A stretch of DNA of 64,000 nucleotides from Sciscionella sediminilitoris (GTDB taxonomy: Bacteria > Actinomycetota > Actinomycetes > Mycobacteriales > Pseudonocardiaceae): positions 160,817 through 224,816 of the forward strand of contig NZ_JALM01000016.1 in the NCBI RefSeq assembly GCF_000737195.2, read 5' to 3'. The notes below the pieces were generated by a model. That model was not told the DNA's origin. It made no database searches and worked only from the letters and a program-made list of their open reading frames with translations. The position numbers were made by a program, and so were the translations under genes. This document shows, piece after piece, positions 1-7,781 of the stretch; within the stretch, counting starts at the first letter, position 1; each line of letters begins with the position of its first letter.

Positions 1-586
1 CACCCTCGGCGTTCAGGATCATCGCGCGCTTCTCCCGGTCGGCGCGCATCTGCTTCTCCATCGAGTCCTGAATGGACGGTGGCGGGTCGATCGCCTTGAG
101 CTCCACGCGCGCGACCCGGATACCCCAGCGCCCGGTCGCCTCGTCGAGCACCCCGCGCAGCTGCTGGTTGATCTGGTCGCGGGAGGTCAGCGTCTCCTCG
201 AGGCTCATCCCGCCGACCAGGTTGCGCAGCGTGGTGGTGGTCAGCTGCTCCACACCGACGATGTAGTTCGAGATCTCGTACACCGCGTCGTGCGGGTTGG
301 TCACCTGGAAGTACACCACCGTGTCGATGGAGACGGTCAGGTTGTCCTGGGTGATCACCGGCTGCGGCGGGAAGGAGACGACCTGTTCGCGCAGATCGAT
401 CCGGGCACGCACCCGGTCCAGGAACGGTACGAGGAAGTTCAGACCGGGCGTCGCGGTCGCCTTGTACCGCCCGAGCCGTTCGATCACCGCCGCCGTCGCC
501 TGCGGGATCACGATCACCGCCTTGACGACGATGATGAGCACGATGATGACTACGACGGCTATTACGATCCAAGCGCCGACACTCAC
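1..586 (-). CDS. SPFH/band 7 (stomatin-like) membrane protein, 3' end cut by window
   Basis: This is a membrane-anchored SPFH/band 7 scaffold of the QmcA/stomatin type. The minus-strand frame opens at GTG 586 after a GGGAG Shine-Dalgarno and runs off base 1 with no stop. Residues 3-22 form one hydrophobic anchor rich in Val and Ile. The SPFH body follows, with motifs such as VIPQATAAVIERLGRY and QDNLTVSIDTVVYF. The NfeD-like gene lies 16 bases upstream on the same strand, the usual SPFH-NfeD pairing. Family role: organising membrane microdomains and protease complexes. The precise role here is inferred. Only the first 195 residues are visible. Confidence 0.9.
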   Translation of the reverse strand, partial: MSVGAWIVIAVVVIIVLIIVVKAVIVIPQATAAVIERLGRYKATATPGLNFLVPFLDRVRARIDLREQVVSFPPQPVITQDNLTVSIDTVVYFQVTNPHDAVYEISNYIVGVEQLTTTTLRNLVGGMSLEETLTSRDQINQQLRGVLDEATGRWGIRVARVELKAIDPPPSIQDSMEKQMRADREKRAMILNAEG

Positions 587-602
587 GTCAATTGCTCCCC
601 TA

Positions 603-1034
603 TCAAGACTTGGCGATCACGACGGCGGTGGCGCCGGATATCTCCACCACTGTCACGTCCGCACCGGGTTTGATTACTTCGCTTTCCAGGCTGCGTGCCG
701 ACCACACGTCCCCGCGGATCTTCACCCGGCCATCCTCATTGGTCACCTCGGTGATCGCGACCGCGTCGGCTCCGACCAGAGCATCGGTGTTGGTCTGGGT
801 GATCGTGCCGGCGTGGAACCGCCGCTTCACCACCGGCCGGATACCGAGCACCATCGCCACCGACAACACGGCGAACACGATCGCACTGATCAACGGGTTC
901 GCGCCGAGCGCGCCCGCTCCCGCCGCACCGAGCGCCCCTATTCCGAGCATGACGAGCACGAAGTCGCCGGACAGGGTCTCAGCGGCGACGAGCACAAGCC
1001 CGAGAACGAGCCACACGATCGGCCACATGCGCAC
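603..1034 (-). CDS. NfeD-like membrane protein
   Basis: A short NfeD-family protein of 143 aa. Three hydrophobic stretches at about residues 5-25, 27-45 and 49-65 precede a soluble OB-fold C-terminus (about 80-143) with the motif LVGADAVAITEV and a final AVVIAKS. It lacks the ClpP-like protease domain of long NfeD proteins, so it is the truncated 1b type. It lies directly upstream of, and codirectional with, the SPFH gene, and the two probably form one membrane complex. The start is ATG 1034. MRMWP is the natural start because hydrophobicity begins at once. Confidence 0.88.
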   Translation of the reverse strand: MRMWPIVWLVLGLVLVAAETLSGDFVLVMLGIGALGAAGAGALGANPLISAIVFAVLSVAMVLGIRPVVKRRFHAGTITQTNTDALVGADAVAITEVTNEDGRVKIRGDVWSARSLESEVIKPGADVTVVEISGATAVVIAKS

Positions 1035-1105
1035 ATCGTGGCAGACACGGCAAGGGCACGGTTCAGGGACGCAGGGTGCGTAACCGGAGCGTGATCTTCA
1101 CGCGG

Positions 1106-1912
1106 TCAGTCGAGGACGGTGACGTGATCGATGAGCCGTTCCACCGCGCCGATGAGCGGGGTTTCCACGTCCCGGTAGGAGGAGACCGCGGCGAGCACCC
1201 GGCGCCAGCCTTCGGCCGGTTCACCCCAGCCGAGCGCGGCGCACACGCCTTCCTTCCACGGTGTCCCCTTCGGAATCACCGGCCATTCCCGGATCCCGAG
1301 CGCCGCGGGTTTGACGGCCTGCCAGATGTCCACATAGGGGTGCCCGGTGATCAGCACGTTGTCCTGGCGGGCCCGCTCGACGATGTGCCACTCCTTGGTG
1401 CCCTCCAGGAGATGGTCCACGAGCACGCCGAGACGCCTGCGCGGGGCGGGACCGAATTCGCCGATGAGCCCGGCCAGATCGTCCACGCCGTGCAGGGGCT
1501 CCACGACGATGCCCTCGACCCGCAGATCGTGTCCCCAGACGCGTTCGACGAGCGCGGCGTCGTGGATACCCTCCACCCAGATCCGGCTCGCCTTCGCGGT
1601 ACTCGCGGTGTGCCCTTCCACGCGTACCGAACCGGAGGCGCTCATCCGTGGTTTCGCCGCGGCGGCCTTCGGTTTGACCAGGGTGACGGGTTTGCCCTCC
1701 AGCAGGAAGGCCGCCGGGCGCAGTGGGAACACCCGGTGCTTGCCGAGCCGGTCCTCGAGCACCACGCCACCGGCCTCGATGCGGACGACGGCCCCGCAGA
1801 AGCCCGATGCCGGGTCCTCCACGACGAGTCCCGCCTCCGCCGGGACCTCGGGGATCTTCTTGCGTCCCCGGCCGCTGCCGAGCACATCGGGTCCATAGTT
1901 CCTGGCACGCAC
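1106..1912 (-). CDS. DUF3097 family protein
   Basis: A 268-aa member of the actinobacterial DUF3097 family, whose function is unknown. Recognisable features are the opening RARNYGPDVL, the block RIWVEGIHDAALVERVWG, and VLVDHLLEGTKE followed by ITGHPYVDIWQAVKP. The middle resembles a TOPRIM-like acidic layout (VEGIHDA), but I only note this. I chose GTG 1912 because the frame upstream runs into the end of the EamA gene (stop at 1924) and homologous N-termini begin with an NYGxDVL-type sequence. It may be cotranscribed with the EamA gene, whose stop is 11 bases upstream. Confidence 0.85.
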   Translation of the reverse strand: MRARNYGPDVLGSGRGRKKIPEVPAEAGLVVEDPASGFCGAVVRIEAGGVVLEDRLGKHRVFPLRPAAFLLEGKPVTLVKPKAAAAKPRMSASGSVRVEGHTASTAKASRIWVEGIHDAALVERVWGHDLRVEGIVVEPLHGVDDLAGLIGEFGPAPRRRLGVLVDHLLEGTKEWHIVERARQDNVLITGHPYVDIWQAVKPAALGIREWPVIPKGTPWKEGVCAALGWGEPAEGWRRVLAAVSSYRDVETPLIGAVERLIDHVTVLD

Positions 1913-1923
1913 GAGCCGCGAGA

Positions 1924-2844
1924 TTACCGTTCGGCGAGCGCCTCGACCGGCTGCGACACCCGTACCTTCCGGGGTTGCCGGGAGGAAAGCCAGAGCGCGG
2001 CCACCACGATGGCGCAGCCGAGCAGTTGCACCGGACCGGGCCGCTCGCCGAGTACGAGGGCACCCCAGCCGACCGCGAGCACCGGCTGCAGCAGCAACAG
2101 CACCGCACCGGTCGCCGAGGAAAGCCCGGGCAGTCCGGCACCGACCAGGACCCAGCCGAGTACCTGCCCGGTGACCGCGAGCACGAGCAGCCAGCCGAAC
2201 GAGGCGGCGCCGGGCAGGTGGAAGGAACCGGTGATCGTTCCGGCGAGCAGGCCGACGAGCGCGGTGGCCACGGTCGCGGTGGTCACCGGGATGAACTTGC
2301 CGGAGTCCTTCGCGGTGCGGCGCATGATGACCAGGTAGCCGCTGTAACAGACCCCGGCCCCGAGCGCGCACAGGCTGCCGCGCAGCGTGTGCTCCCCCGG
2401 CGCGGTCAGCCCGGAGGCGAGCACCACGCCGGTCAGCGCGACCGGTGCGATGACCAGGAACCGGCGGTCGATGCGCTCCCCGCTGAGCCTGGCCAGCAGC
2501 GGCACCACGATCACCTGCACGTTCACCAGCACCGTGGAGATACCCGCGCCGATATCGGCGATCGACTGGCTCCACAGCACGAAATCGCAGCCCAGCAGCG
2601 CGCCCGCGCCGAGGTGGGCGGGCCAGCGGCGGCCGAAGCCGATGCGCCTGATCTCCCAGAGGGCCAGCGGAATCAGGAACGGAAGGGCGAGCAGACAACG
2701 GAACACCGTCGCGATCGCCGGTGTGGTCGCGGCCAGCGCGATGAACATCCCCGAGCAGGAGATGTTCACCGTGCCCGCGATCACCAGGGCGCGCGGGTTC
2801 GAACGCAACGTAGAGAGGCCCATGCATTCCATGGTGGGGGCCAT
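1924..2844 (-). CDS. EamA/DMT-family transporter
   Basis: An inner-membrane drug/metabolite transporter with about ten hydrophobic helices in two EamA repeats: residues about 20-145 (GMFIALAATTPAIATVFRC) and 165-290 (ending LGCAIVVAALWLS). It is about 306 aa, normal for the family. Members export amino acids or other small metabolites; the substrate cannot be read from the sequence. It is divergent from a LysR gene 53 bases away, which probably controls it. ATG codons at 2844, 2832 and 2823 are all possible starts and none has a clear Shine-Dalgarno. Confidence 0.85.
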   Translation of the reverse strand: MAPTMECMGLSTLRSNPRALVIAGTVNISCSGMFIALAATTPAIATVFRCLLALPFLIPLALWEIRRIGFGRRWPAHLGAGALLGCDFVLWSQSIADIGAGISTVLVNVQVIVVPLLARLSGERIDRRFLVIAPVALTGVVLASGLTAPGEHTLRGSLCALGAGVCYSGYLVIMRRTAKDSGKFIPVTTATVATALVGLLAGTITGSFHLPGAASFGWLLVLAVTGQVLGWVLVGAGLPGLSSATGAVLLLLQPVLAVGWGALVLGERPGPVQLLGCAIVVAALWLSSRQPRKVRVSQPVEALAER

Positions 2845-2884
2845 TCGAATGTAGCACAAGTGAATCTTTCTACCCACAATCCAG

Positions 2885-2900
2885 TAGAATCACTACCGTG
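2885..2900 (+). promoter_or_regulatory. -10 box with leaderless GTG start for the LysR gene
   Basis: TAGAAT at 2885-2890 is followed by 7 bases and then the GTG at 2898. This spacing puts the transcript start at or next to the start codon, so the mRNA is probably leaderless. No Shine-Dalgarno is present. The -35 region is not obvious. Confidence 0.5.
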
Positions 2901-3797
2901 TTGAATGCGGAACGACTACGGGTACTGCTGGCGGTCCGGGACCACGGATCGGTGGCCGCGGCGGCGACCGCGCTCTCGGTGACCCCGAGCGGGGTTTCCC
3001 AGCAGCTCGGCAAGCTGGAGCACGAGGCGGGGCATGCGCTGACCGCCCGCGACGGACGCTCGGTGCGGCTGACCAACGCGGGCGTGGTGCTCGCCGACCG
3101 GGCCGAGCGGATGACCGCCGAACTGCGCGAGGCCGAGCGCGAACTGGCCGATCTGGACCGGGAGGTGCTCGGCCCGGTGCGGATCGGTTCGCTCGGCAGC
3201 TCGATCCGGCTGCTCGTCGCACCCGCGCTCGCCGAGTTGACCGCCGAACATCCGCGGGTACGCCCGAGCGTGTTCGACGGCGAATCGCTGGAGCACATGC
3301 CGCTGCTGCAGGCGGGCAAGCTGGACCTGATCGTCGGCGAGCGGTGGCCGGACATGCCCTCCCCCATGCCCGCGCCGATCGAGTACCAGGTGCTCATCGA
3401 GGAGGAGGTGCACGTGGCGCTCGCCGAGAATCATCCTTATGCCGACCGGCCGGTGCTCGACCTCGCCGAGGCGGCGGACCTGGTCTGGGTGTCCTGCCCG
3501 GAAAGCGACATCCGCAACGCCCTGGTCGCGGCGCTGGCGAGTCAGCACATCGAGCCGCGGCTGGACTACAACATCGTGGAGCTGCCCACCCAGGCCGCGA
3601 TCGTGCGTGCCGGGCTCGCGGCCGCCCTGATGCCCGCGATCTCCATCGGCGAGGTCCCCGACGGCGTGGTCGGACGTCCGCTTCGGCCACCGATGACCAG
3701 GCAGATCTACGTGGCCTGGCGGCGCGGCTCGGACCGGCCGGTGGTGCGCGCCTTCGTCCGGACACTGCAGCGGGTCGCGGCCGGGCTCAAGACCTGA
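2898..3797 (+). CDS. LysR-family transcriptional regulator
   Basis: A 299-aa LysR regulator. The N-terminal winged helix-turn-helix (about 1-62) shows LRVLLAVRDHGSVAAAATAL followed by TPSGVSQQLGKLE. A linker helix and an effector-binding periplasmic-binding-like domain (about 90-290) follow. It is divergent from the EamA exporter gene, the classic layout in which the regulator controls the transporter and itself. The start GTG 2898 follows from the leaderless promoter and the HTH position. The effector is unknown. Confidence 0.9.
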   Translation: MLNAERLRVLLAVRDHGSVAAAATALSVTPSGVSQQLGKLEHEAGHALTARDGRSVRLTNAGVVLADRAERMTAELREAERELADLDREVLGPVRIGSLGSSIRLLVAPALAELTAEHPRVRPSVFDGESLEHMPLLQAGKLDLIVGERWPDMPSPMPAPIEYQVLIEEEVHVALAENHPYADRPVLDLAEAADLVWVSCPESDIRNALVAALASQHIEPRLDYNIVELPTQAAIVRAGLAAALMPAISIGEVPDGVVGRPLRPPMTRQIYVAWRRGSDRPVVRAFVRTLQRVAAGLKT

Positions 3798-3816
3798 ATC
3801 CGCAGAGGAGCGGCTG

Positions 3817-4581
3817 ATGAACGTGCGCACCGACTTCGACTCCGAACTGCGGCGCTACACCCAGGTACTGCTCCGTGCGTGCGGAATCCGGGTCCGTGAT
3901 CGGGTCCTGGACATCGGTTGCGGGGCCGGGCAGACGACCCGGCACGCTGCTCGCCGGGCAAGGGAAGGCAGCGCGCTCGGCGTCGACGTCTCCGCGCCAT
4001 CGATCGACCGCGCCCGCGAGCTTGCCGCTCCGGAGCAGCTCGGCAACCTCGTCTTCGAGCACGGTGACGCACAGACCCACCGCTTTCCCGCTGCCCGCTT
4101 CGACGTGGCGATCAGCAGATTCGGCACCATGTTCTTCGCCGATCCCGCCGCGGCCTTCGGCAACATCGCCCAGGCACTCCGCCCGGACGGGCGGCTGGTG
4201 ATGCTGGTCTGGCAGTCCCGGCAGCGCAACGAATGGATCCGCGCCATCGACCGCGCGCTCGCCGTGCTCCCAGCGGCCGAAGCGCTGGACCCGTTCTCGC
4301 TCGCCGAACCGCGGACGGTGACCGAGATCCTGGAGACCGCAGGCTTCAACGGCATCGACCTCACCGACATCCGCGAGCCCGTCTGGTACGGCGTGGACGT
4401 TCCCGCGGCCCTCGACTGGATCCGCGGACTCACGTGCACGAGCGCGGCGTTGCGGCGGATGGAGCCCAGGGCCGCGGACCACACCATCGAGCGGTTGCGC
4501 ACCATGCTCGCCGCGCACGCCAGCGCGGACGGCGTGTGGTTCGACTCGAGCGCCTGGCTGATCACGGCGCGCCGGGCCTGA
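3817..4581 (+). CDS. class I SAM-dependent methyltransferase
   Basis: A 254-aa class I methyltransferase with a Rossmann fold. SAM-binding motif I is VLDIGCGAGQTT (about residues 31-42); an acidic residue follows in LGVDVSAPSIDRA, and motif IV is FDVAISRFGTMFF. The C-terminal half contains a substrate lid. The ATG at 3817 has an AGAGGAG Shine-Dalgarno. It follows the LysR gene by 19 bases on the same strand and could be read from the same transcript. The substrate is unknown; the layout resembles UbiE/small-molecule methyltransferases. Confidence 0.88.
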   Translation: MNVRTDFDSELRRYTQVLLRACGIRVRDRVLDIGCGAGQTTRHAARRAREGSALGVDVSAPSIDRARELAAPEQLGNLVFEHGDAQTHRFPAARFDVAISRFGTMFFADPAAAFGNIAQALRPDGRLVMLVWQSRQRNEWIRAIDRALAVLPAAEALDPFSLAEPRTVTEILETAGFNGIDLTDIREPVWYGVDVPAALDWIRGLTCTSAALRRMEPRAADHTIERLRTMLAAHASADGVWFDSSAWLITARRA

Positions 4582-4648
4582 GCGTATGGCGTGAAAGGTG
4601 GGTTTTCCGACCTTGATGCCAGGACTGCCGCGGGCCAGGATCGAAGGC

Positions 4649-5590
4649 ATGCGCAGCGTGCTCATTCCCCTGTTCGACGGCGTGCAGAGCCTCGACGTGA
4701 CGGGCCCGCTCGAGGTGTTCACCGGCGCCCGCACCGCCAAGGGTGAACGCGCCTACCGGGTGGCCACGGCCGGACTCGACGGCGGACCGGTGCGCACATC
4801 CGCCGGACTGCACCTGCTCCCGGACACGGACCTGCGGGCCTGCGGAACGCCGGATATCCTGCTCGTTCCCGGCGGTCCGGGAACGAAAGCGCCCGATCCG
4901 GCGCTGCTCGACTGGCTGCGCGAGGCCGGACCGGCCGCGGAGCGGGTGCTGTCGGTGTGCACCGGAGCCTTCCTGCTCGCCGAGACCGGTCTGCTGGACG
5001 GGCGCCGGGCAACGACGCACTGGTACCACTGTGCGGCCCTCGCCGAGCGGTACCCGGATGTGCGCGTCGATCCGGAACCGATCTTCGTCCGGGACGGCCC
5101 GGTGGCCACCTCGGCTGGGGTGACCTCGGGGATCGATCTGGCGCTCGCGATCGTCGAGGAACACCACGGCAGGGAGACCGCGCTGCGGATCGCCCGCGCA
5201 CTGGTGATGTTCCTGCGCAGGCCGGGCAACCAGGCGCAGTTCAGTGCCCAGCTCGACGCGCAGCTCGCGCAGCGGGACCCCGTTCGTCGCACCCAGCAGT
5301 GGATCCTCGAGCATCCCGAGGCCGATCTCTGCGTCACCGCGCTCGCCGAACACGCCAGCCTGTCCCCGCGCCAGTTCACCCGCGCGTTCACCGCGGAGGT
5401 CGGAGTTCCTCCCGGCCGGTTCGTCGACCAGGTCCGGCTCGAGGCGGCGCGCCGCGGGCTCGAGGACACCGGTGCCGGTATCGAGGAGGTCGCGCGCGAC
5501 TGCGGTTACGGCACCCCGGAAGCCATGCGCAGGGCGTTCATCCGCGCCCTCGCGGTCAGTCCCGCCGAATACCGCAGGCGGGTTTGTTGA
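4649..5590 (+). CDS. GlxA-type AraC regulator with DJ-1/PfpI domain
   Basis: A 313-aa GlxA-family transcriptional regulator. Residues about 1-170 form a DJ-1/PfpI amidotransferase-like domain with the nucleophile-elbow Cys104 in SVCTGAFLLAE. Residues about 210-310 carry the two AraC helix-turn-helices (LAEHASLSPRQFTRAFTAEV and VARDCGYGTPEAMRRAF). The start ATG 4649 matches the family opening MRSVLIPLFDGV. The DJ-1 domain usually senses a ligand rather than catalysing. The next gene is a stand-alone DJ-1 protein, so it is probably a target of this regulator. Confidence 0.9.
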   Translation: MRSVLIPLFDGVQSLDVTGPLEVFTGARTAKGERAYRVATAGLDGGPVRTSAGLHLLPDTDLRACGTPDILLVPGGPGTKAPDPALLDWLREAGPAAERVLSVCTGAFLLAETGLLDGRRATTHWYHCAALAERYPDVRVDPEPIFVRDGPVATSAGVTSGIDLALAIVEEHHGRETALRIARALVMFLRRPGNQAQFSAQLDAQLAQRDPVRRTQQWILEHPEADLCVTALAEHASLSPRQFTRAFTAEVGVPPGRFVDQVRLEAARRGLEDTGAGIEEVARDCGYGTPEAMRRAFIRALAVSPAEYRRRVC

Positions 5591-5607
5591 GGACGAAAGG
5601 TAACCCC

Positions 5608-6264
5608 ATGGAGATCGCCATCCTGCTGTTCGACCGGTTCACCGCGCTGGACGCGGTCGGTCCTTACGAAGTGCTCAGCCGGATCGGTTCGGTGCGCTTC
5701 GTCGGCACCGAAACCGGCCCGGTGCGCACCGACAACGGCATGCTCGCCCTGTCCGCGGACGCCACGCTCGCCGAGGTCGGCGCGCCGGATGTGGTCGTGG
5801 TCCCCGGCGGGCCGGGCCAGACCGAGCAGATGACCGACGGCCCGGTGCACGAATGGCTGCGCGCGGTGGACGCGGGCAGCACCTGGACCACCGCGGTGTG
5901 CACGGGCTCACTGGTGCTCGCCGCCGCGGGGCTGCTGCGCGGCAGGCGGGCCACCTCGCACTGGCTGGCCACCGACCAGCTCCCCCGCTACGGGGTGACG
6001 CCCACGGACGAGCGGGTGGTCGTGGACGGCAAGTACGTCACCGCGGCCGGGGTCTCCGCCGGGATCGACATGGGCCTGGCCCTCGCCGCGCGGATCGCCG
6101 GGGAGGACGCGGCCCGCACCGTTCAGCTCGGCATCGAATACGACCCGCAACCACCGTTCGACGCCGGTTCGCCGCACACGGCACCCGCGGAGATCGTCGA
6201 GCGGCTACGGGCCAACAGCAGGTTCGTGCTCACCGGCGACGCTGAGCAAACCGGCAGCGCCTAG
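5608..6264 (+). CDS. DJ-1/PfpI family protein, isonitrile hydratase-like
   Basis: A 218-aa single-domain DJ-1/PfpI protein. The catalytic Cys98 lies in the elbow AVCTGSLVLAAAGLL, followed by GRRATSHW, a pattern shared with isonitrile (isocyanide) hydratases. Such enzymes convert isonitriles to N-formamides; this activity is inferred from family resemblance only. The start is ATG 5608, where a GAAAGG Shine-Dalgarno decides between this and the longer open frame upstream. It lies 17 bases after the GlxA-type regulator. Its TAG stop overlaps the opposing gene's stop in the tetranucleotide CTAG. Confidence 0.82.
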   Translation: MEIAILLFDRFTALDAVGPYEVLSRIGSVRFVGTETGPVRTDNGMLALSADATLAEVGAPDVVVVPGGPGQTEQMTDGPVHEWLRAVDAGSTWTTAVCTGSLVLAAAGLLRGRRATSHWLATDQLPRYGVTPTDERVVVDGKYVTAAGVSAGIDMGLALAARIAGEDAARTVQLGIEYDPQPPFDAGSPHTAPAEIVERLRANSRFVLTGDAEQTGSA

Positions 6265-7064
6265 AAAACCGGCCACGGGATCGCGCGCCACTGATTGCCC
6301 GGTTCGGGATAGGTGTCGGCGGCGCGCAACAGCCGGGTGCGGGTGCGCAGCGCGTGCAGTTCCTCGGCGGTGAGGTACCCGGCGAGCGTGCTGCCGAGCT
6401 CACCGTCGAGTTCCCGGCTCAACCGTTCGAGGCCGGCGCGCACCCGGTCCCCGAGCGGTTCGTCCATGAACCCCCACAGGATCGTGCGCAGCTTGTCCTC
6501 CTGGTGCAGGCAGATGCCGTGATCCACGCCGAACACCCCGGCCGCGGTGTTGAGCACGTGCCCGCCCTTGCGGTCGGTGTTGTTCACGACCACATCCAGG
6601 GCCGCCATCGCGCGCAGCTCCGGGACATCGGCGTGCGCGAGCACCGCGGGGTTGCCCGCCCCGTCCTCGGCGCGCAGGATCGGCCGCCAGCCCTCCGGAA
6701 CCTCGTCCGGGGCGGTGATGTCCACCAGCTCGGATTCCTCATCGGTGTCCACCCACAGCTGCACCATGCCGGGACCGAACGGGCCCTCGCGCAGCACGGT
6801 CGGCGGCACGACGTGGAACCCGGCCGCCTCGGACACCAGGTAGGTGGCGAGCTCGCGCCAGGCGAGGTGGCCGTCCGGGAAGTCCCACAGCGGCCGTTCC
6901 CCGCTGATCGGCTTGTAGACGCAGTGCGCCTGCACACCGTCCGCGCTGAGCCCGCAGTACAGCGTGGCGTTGGACGCGTCCACGAGCCGTCCCTCGACCT
7001 CGATCTCGGCACGGTCGAGGAACTCGGTCGCGCACGGGTCGGCCGGGGTGAGCTCCGTGCTCAC
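6261..7064 (-). CDS. SCO1664 family protein (kinase-like fold)
   Basis: A 267-aa SCO1664-family protein, related to the PI3/4-kinase-like superfamily. Visible motifs are VYKPISGERPLWDFPDGHLAWRE (nucleotide-binding Lys), DVVVNNTDRKGGH (catalytic-loop-like) and VFGVDHGICLH (metal-binding DHG). The substrate is unknown. The GTG start at 7064 lies one base after the DUF3090 stop, so the two are translationally coupled. In many actinobacteria this pair sits with a phosphomutase and mshC of mycothiol synthesis. Neither is next to it here. Confidence 0.88.
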   Translation of the reverse strand: MSTELTPADPCATEFLDRAEIEVEGRLVDASNATLYCGLSADGVQAHCVYKPISGERPLWDFPDGHLAWRELATYLVSEAAGFHVVPPTVLREGPFGPGMVQLWVDTDEESELVDITAPDEVPEGWRPILRAEDGAGNPAVLAHADVPELRAMAALDVVVNNTDRKGGHVLNTAAGVFGVDHGICLHQEDKLRTILWGFMDEPLGDRVRAGLERLSRELDGELGSTLAGYLTAEELHALRTRTRLLRAADTYPEPGNQWRAIPWPVF

Positions 7065-7065
7065 C

Positions 7066-7638
7066 TCACTCCTCGGACTCGGCGAGGTCGCGCCGGTACC
7101 CGTTCTGCCGCGGGCAGATGTGCCCGGCCGGGTCCAGCGGCTCCGAACACAACGGACAGGGTTTGCGCCCCGCGTTGACCACCCGGTCGGCGCGCTCGGC
7201 GAAGGCTCGTGCCGCGGTCGGGGTCAGGAACACGCGCAGCGCGTCCGGGCCCTCCTCGGCGTCATCGAGCACGACGGACTCGTCGACCTCTTCCTCGGTG
7301 ACCGCCAGCAGCTCGATCACCACCGCGCTGGCCTCGGCATCCCAGCCGAGTCCCATGGTCCCGACGCGGAACTCCTCGTCGATCGGGACCTCGAGCGGAT
7401 CGGAGTCGAGCAGTTCCGCGGCCGAATCGGGTACTTCGGCCCCGAACTGCCGCTGGATCTCCTCGAGCAGTGAGCCCAGGCGTTCGGCGAGCACCGACAC
7501 CTGCTGTTTCTCCAGGGACACGCTCACCGTGCGCGCCTGCTCGCTCGCCTGCAGGTAAAACGACCGCTCTCCTGGCTGGCCCACCGTGCCCGCCACGAAC
7601 CGGTCGGGTTCGCGGAATACGTGAATGACTCGAGACAT
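7066..7638 (-). CDS. DUF3090 family protein
   Basis: A 190-aa DUF3090 protein of unknown function. It opens MSRVIHVFREPDRFVAGTVG. The C-terminus carries a treble-clef-like metal site, CPLCSEPLDPAGHICPRQNG, with three Cys and one His as likely Zn ligands. It is the first gene of a two-gene minus-strand unit with the SCO1664 gene. The divergent S9 peptidase starts 143 bases away. DUF3090-SCO1664 pairing is conserved in actinobacteria and suggests joint action. Confidence 0.9.
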   Translation of the reverse strand: MSRVIHVFREPDRFVAGTVGQPGERSFYLQASEQARTVSVSLEKQQVSVLAERLGSLLEEIQRQFGAEVPDSAAELLDSDPLEVPIDEEFRVGTMGLGWDAEASAVVIELLAVTEEEVDESVVLDDAEEGPDALRVFLTPTAARAFAERADRVVNAGRKPCPLCSEPLDPAGHICPRQNGYRRDLAESEE

Positions 7639-7764
7639 GACACCATCGACCCTAGGTCATGCGCGCGCTGTGCGGCATCGGCCACCCGCCTCGGCCCTGG
7701 GCCCACCGGGGTGTGTTCGCGTACAGCGAACTCGGCGCAGCATCCGGGCGGGCTCGGGAGCCTC

Positions 7765-7770
7765 TACTAA
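7765..7770 (+). promoter_or_regulatory. candidate -10 box for the S9 peptidase gene
   Basis: TACTAA (TACTAAT if extended) lies 11 bases before the ATG at 7782. This suggests a very short leader. No good -35 hexamer is evident. Confidence 0.35.
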
Positions 7771-7781
7771 TGTGCGCGGAC

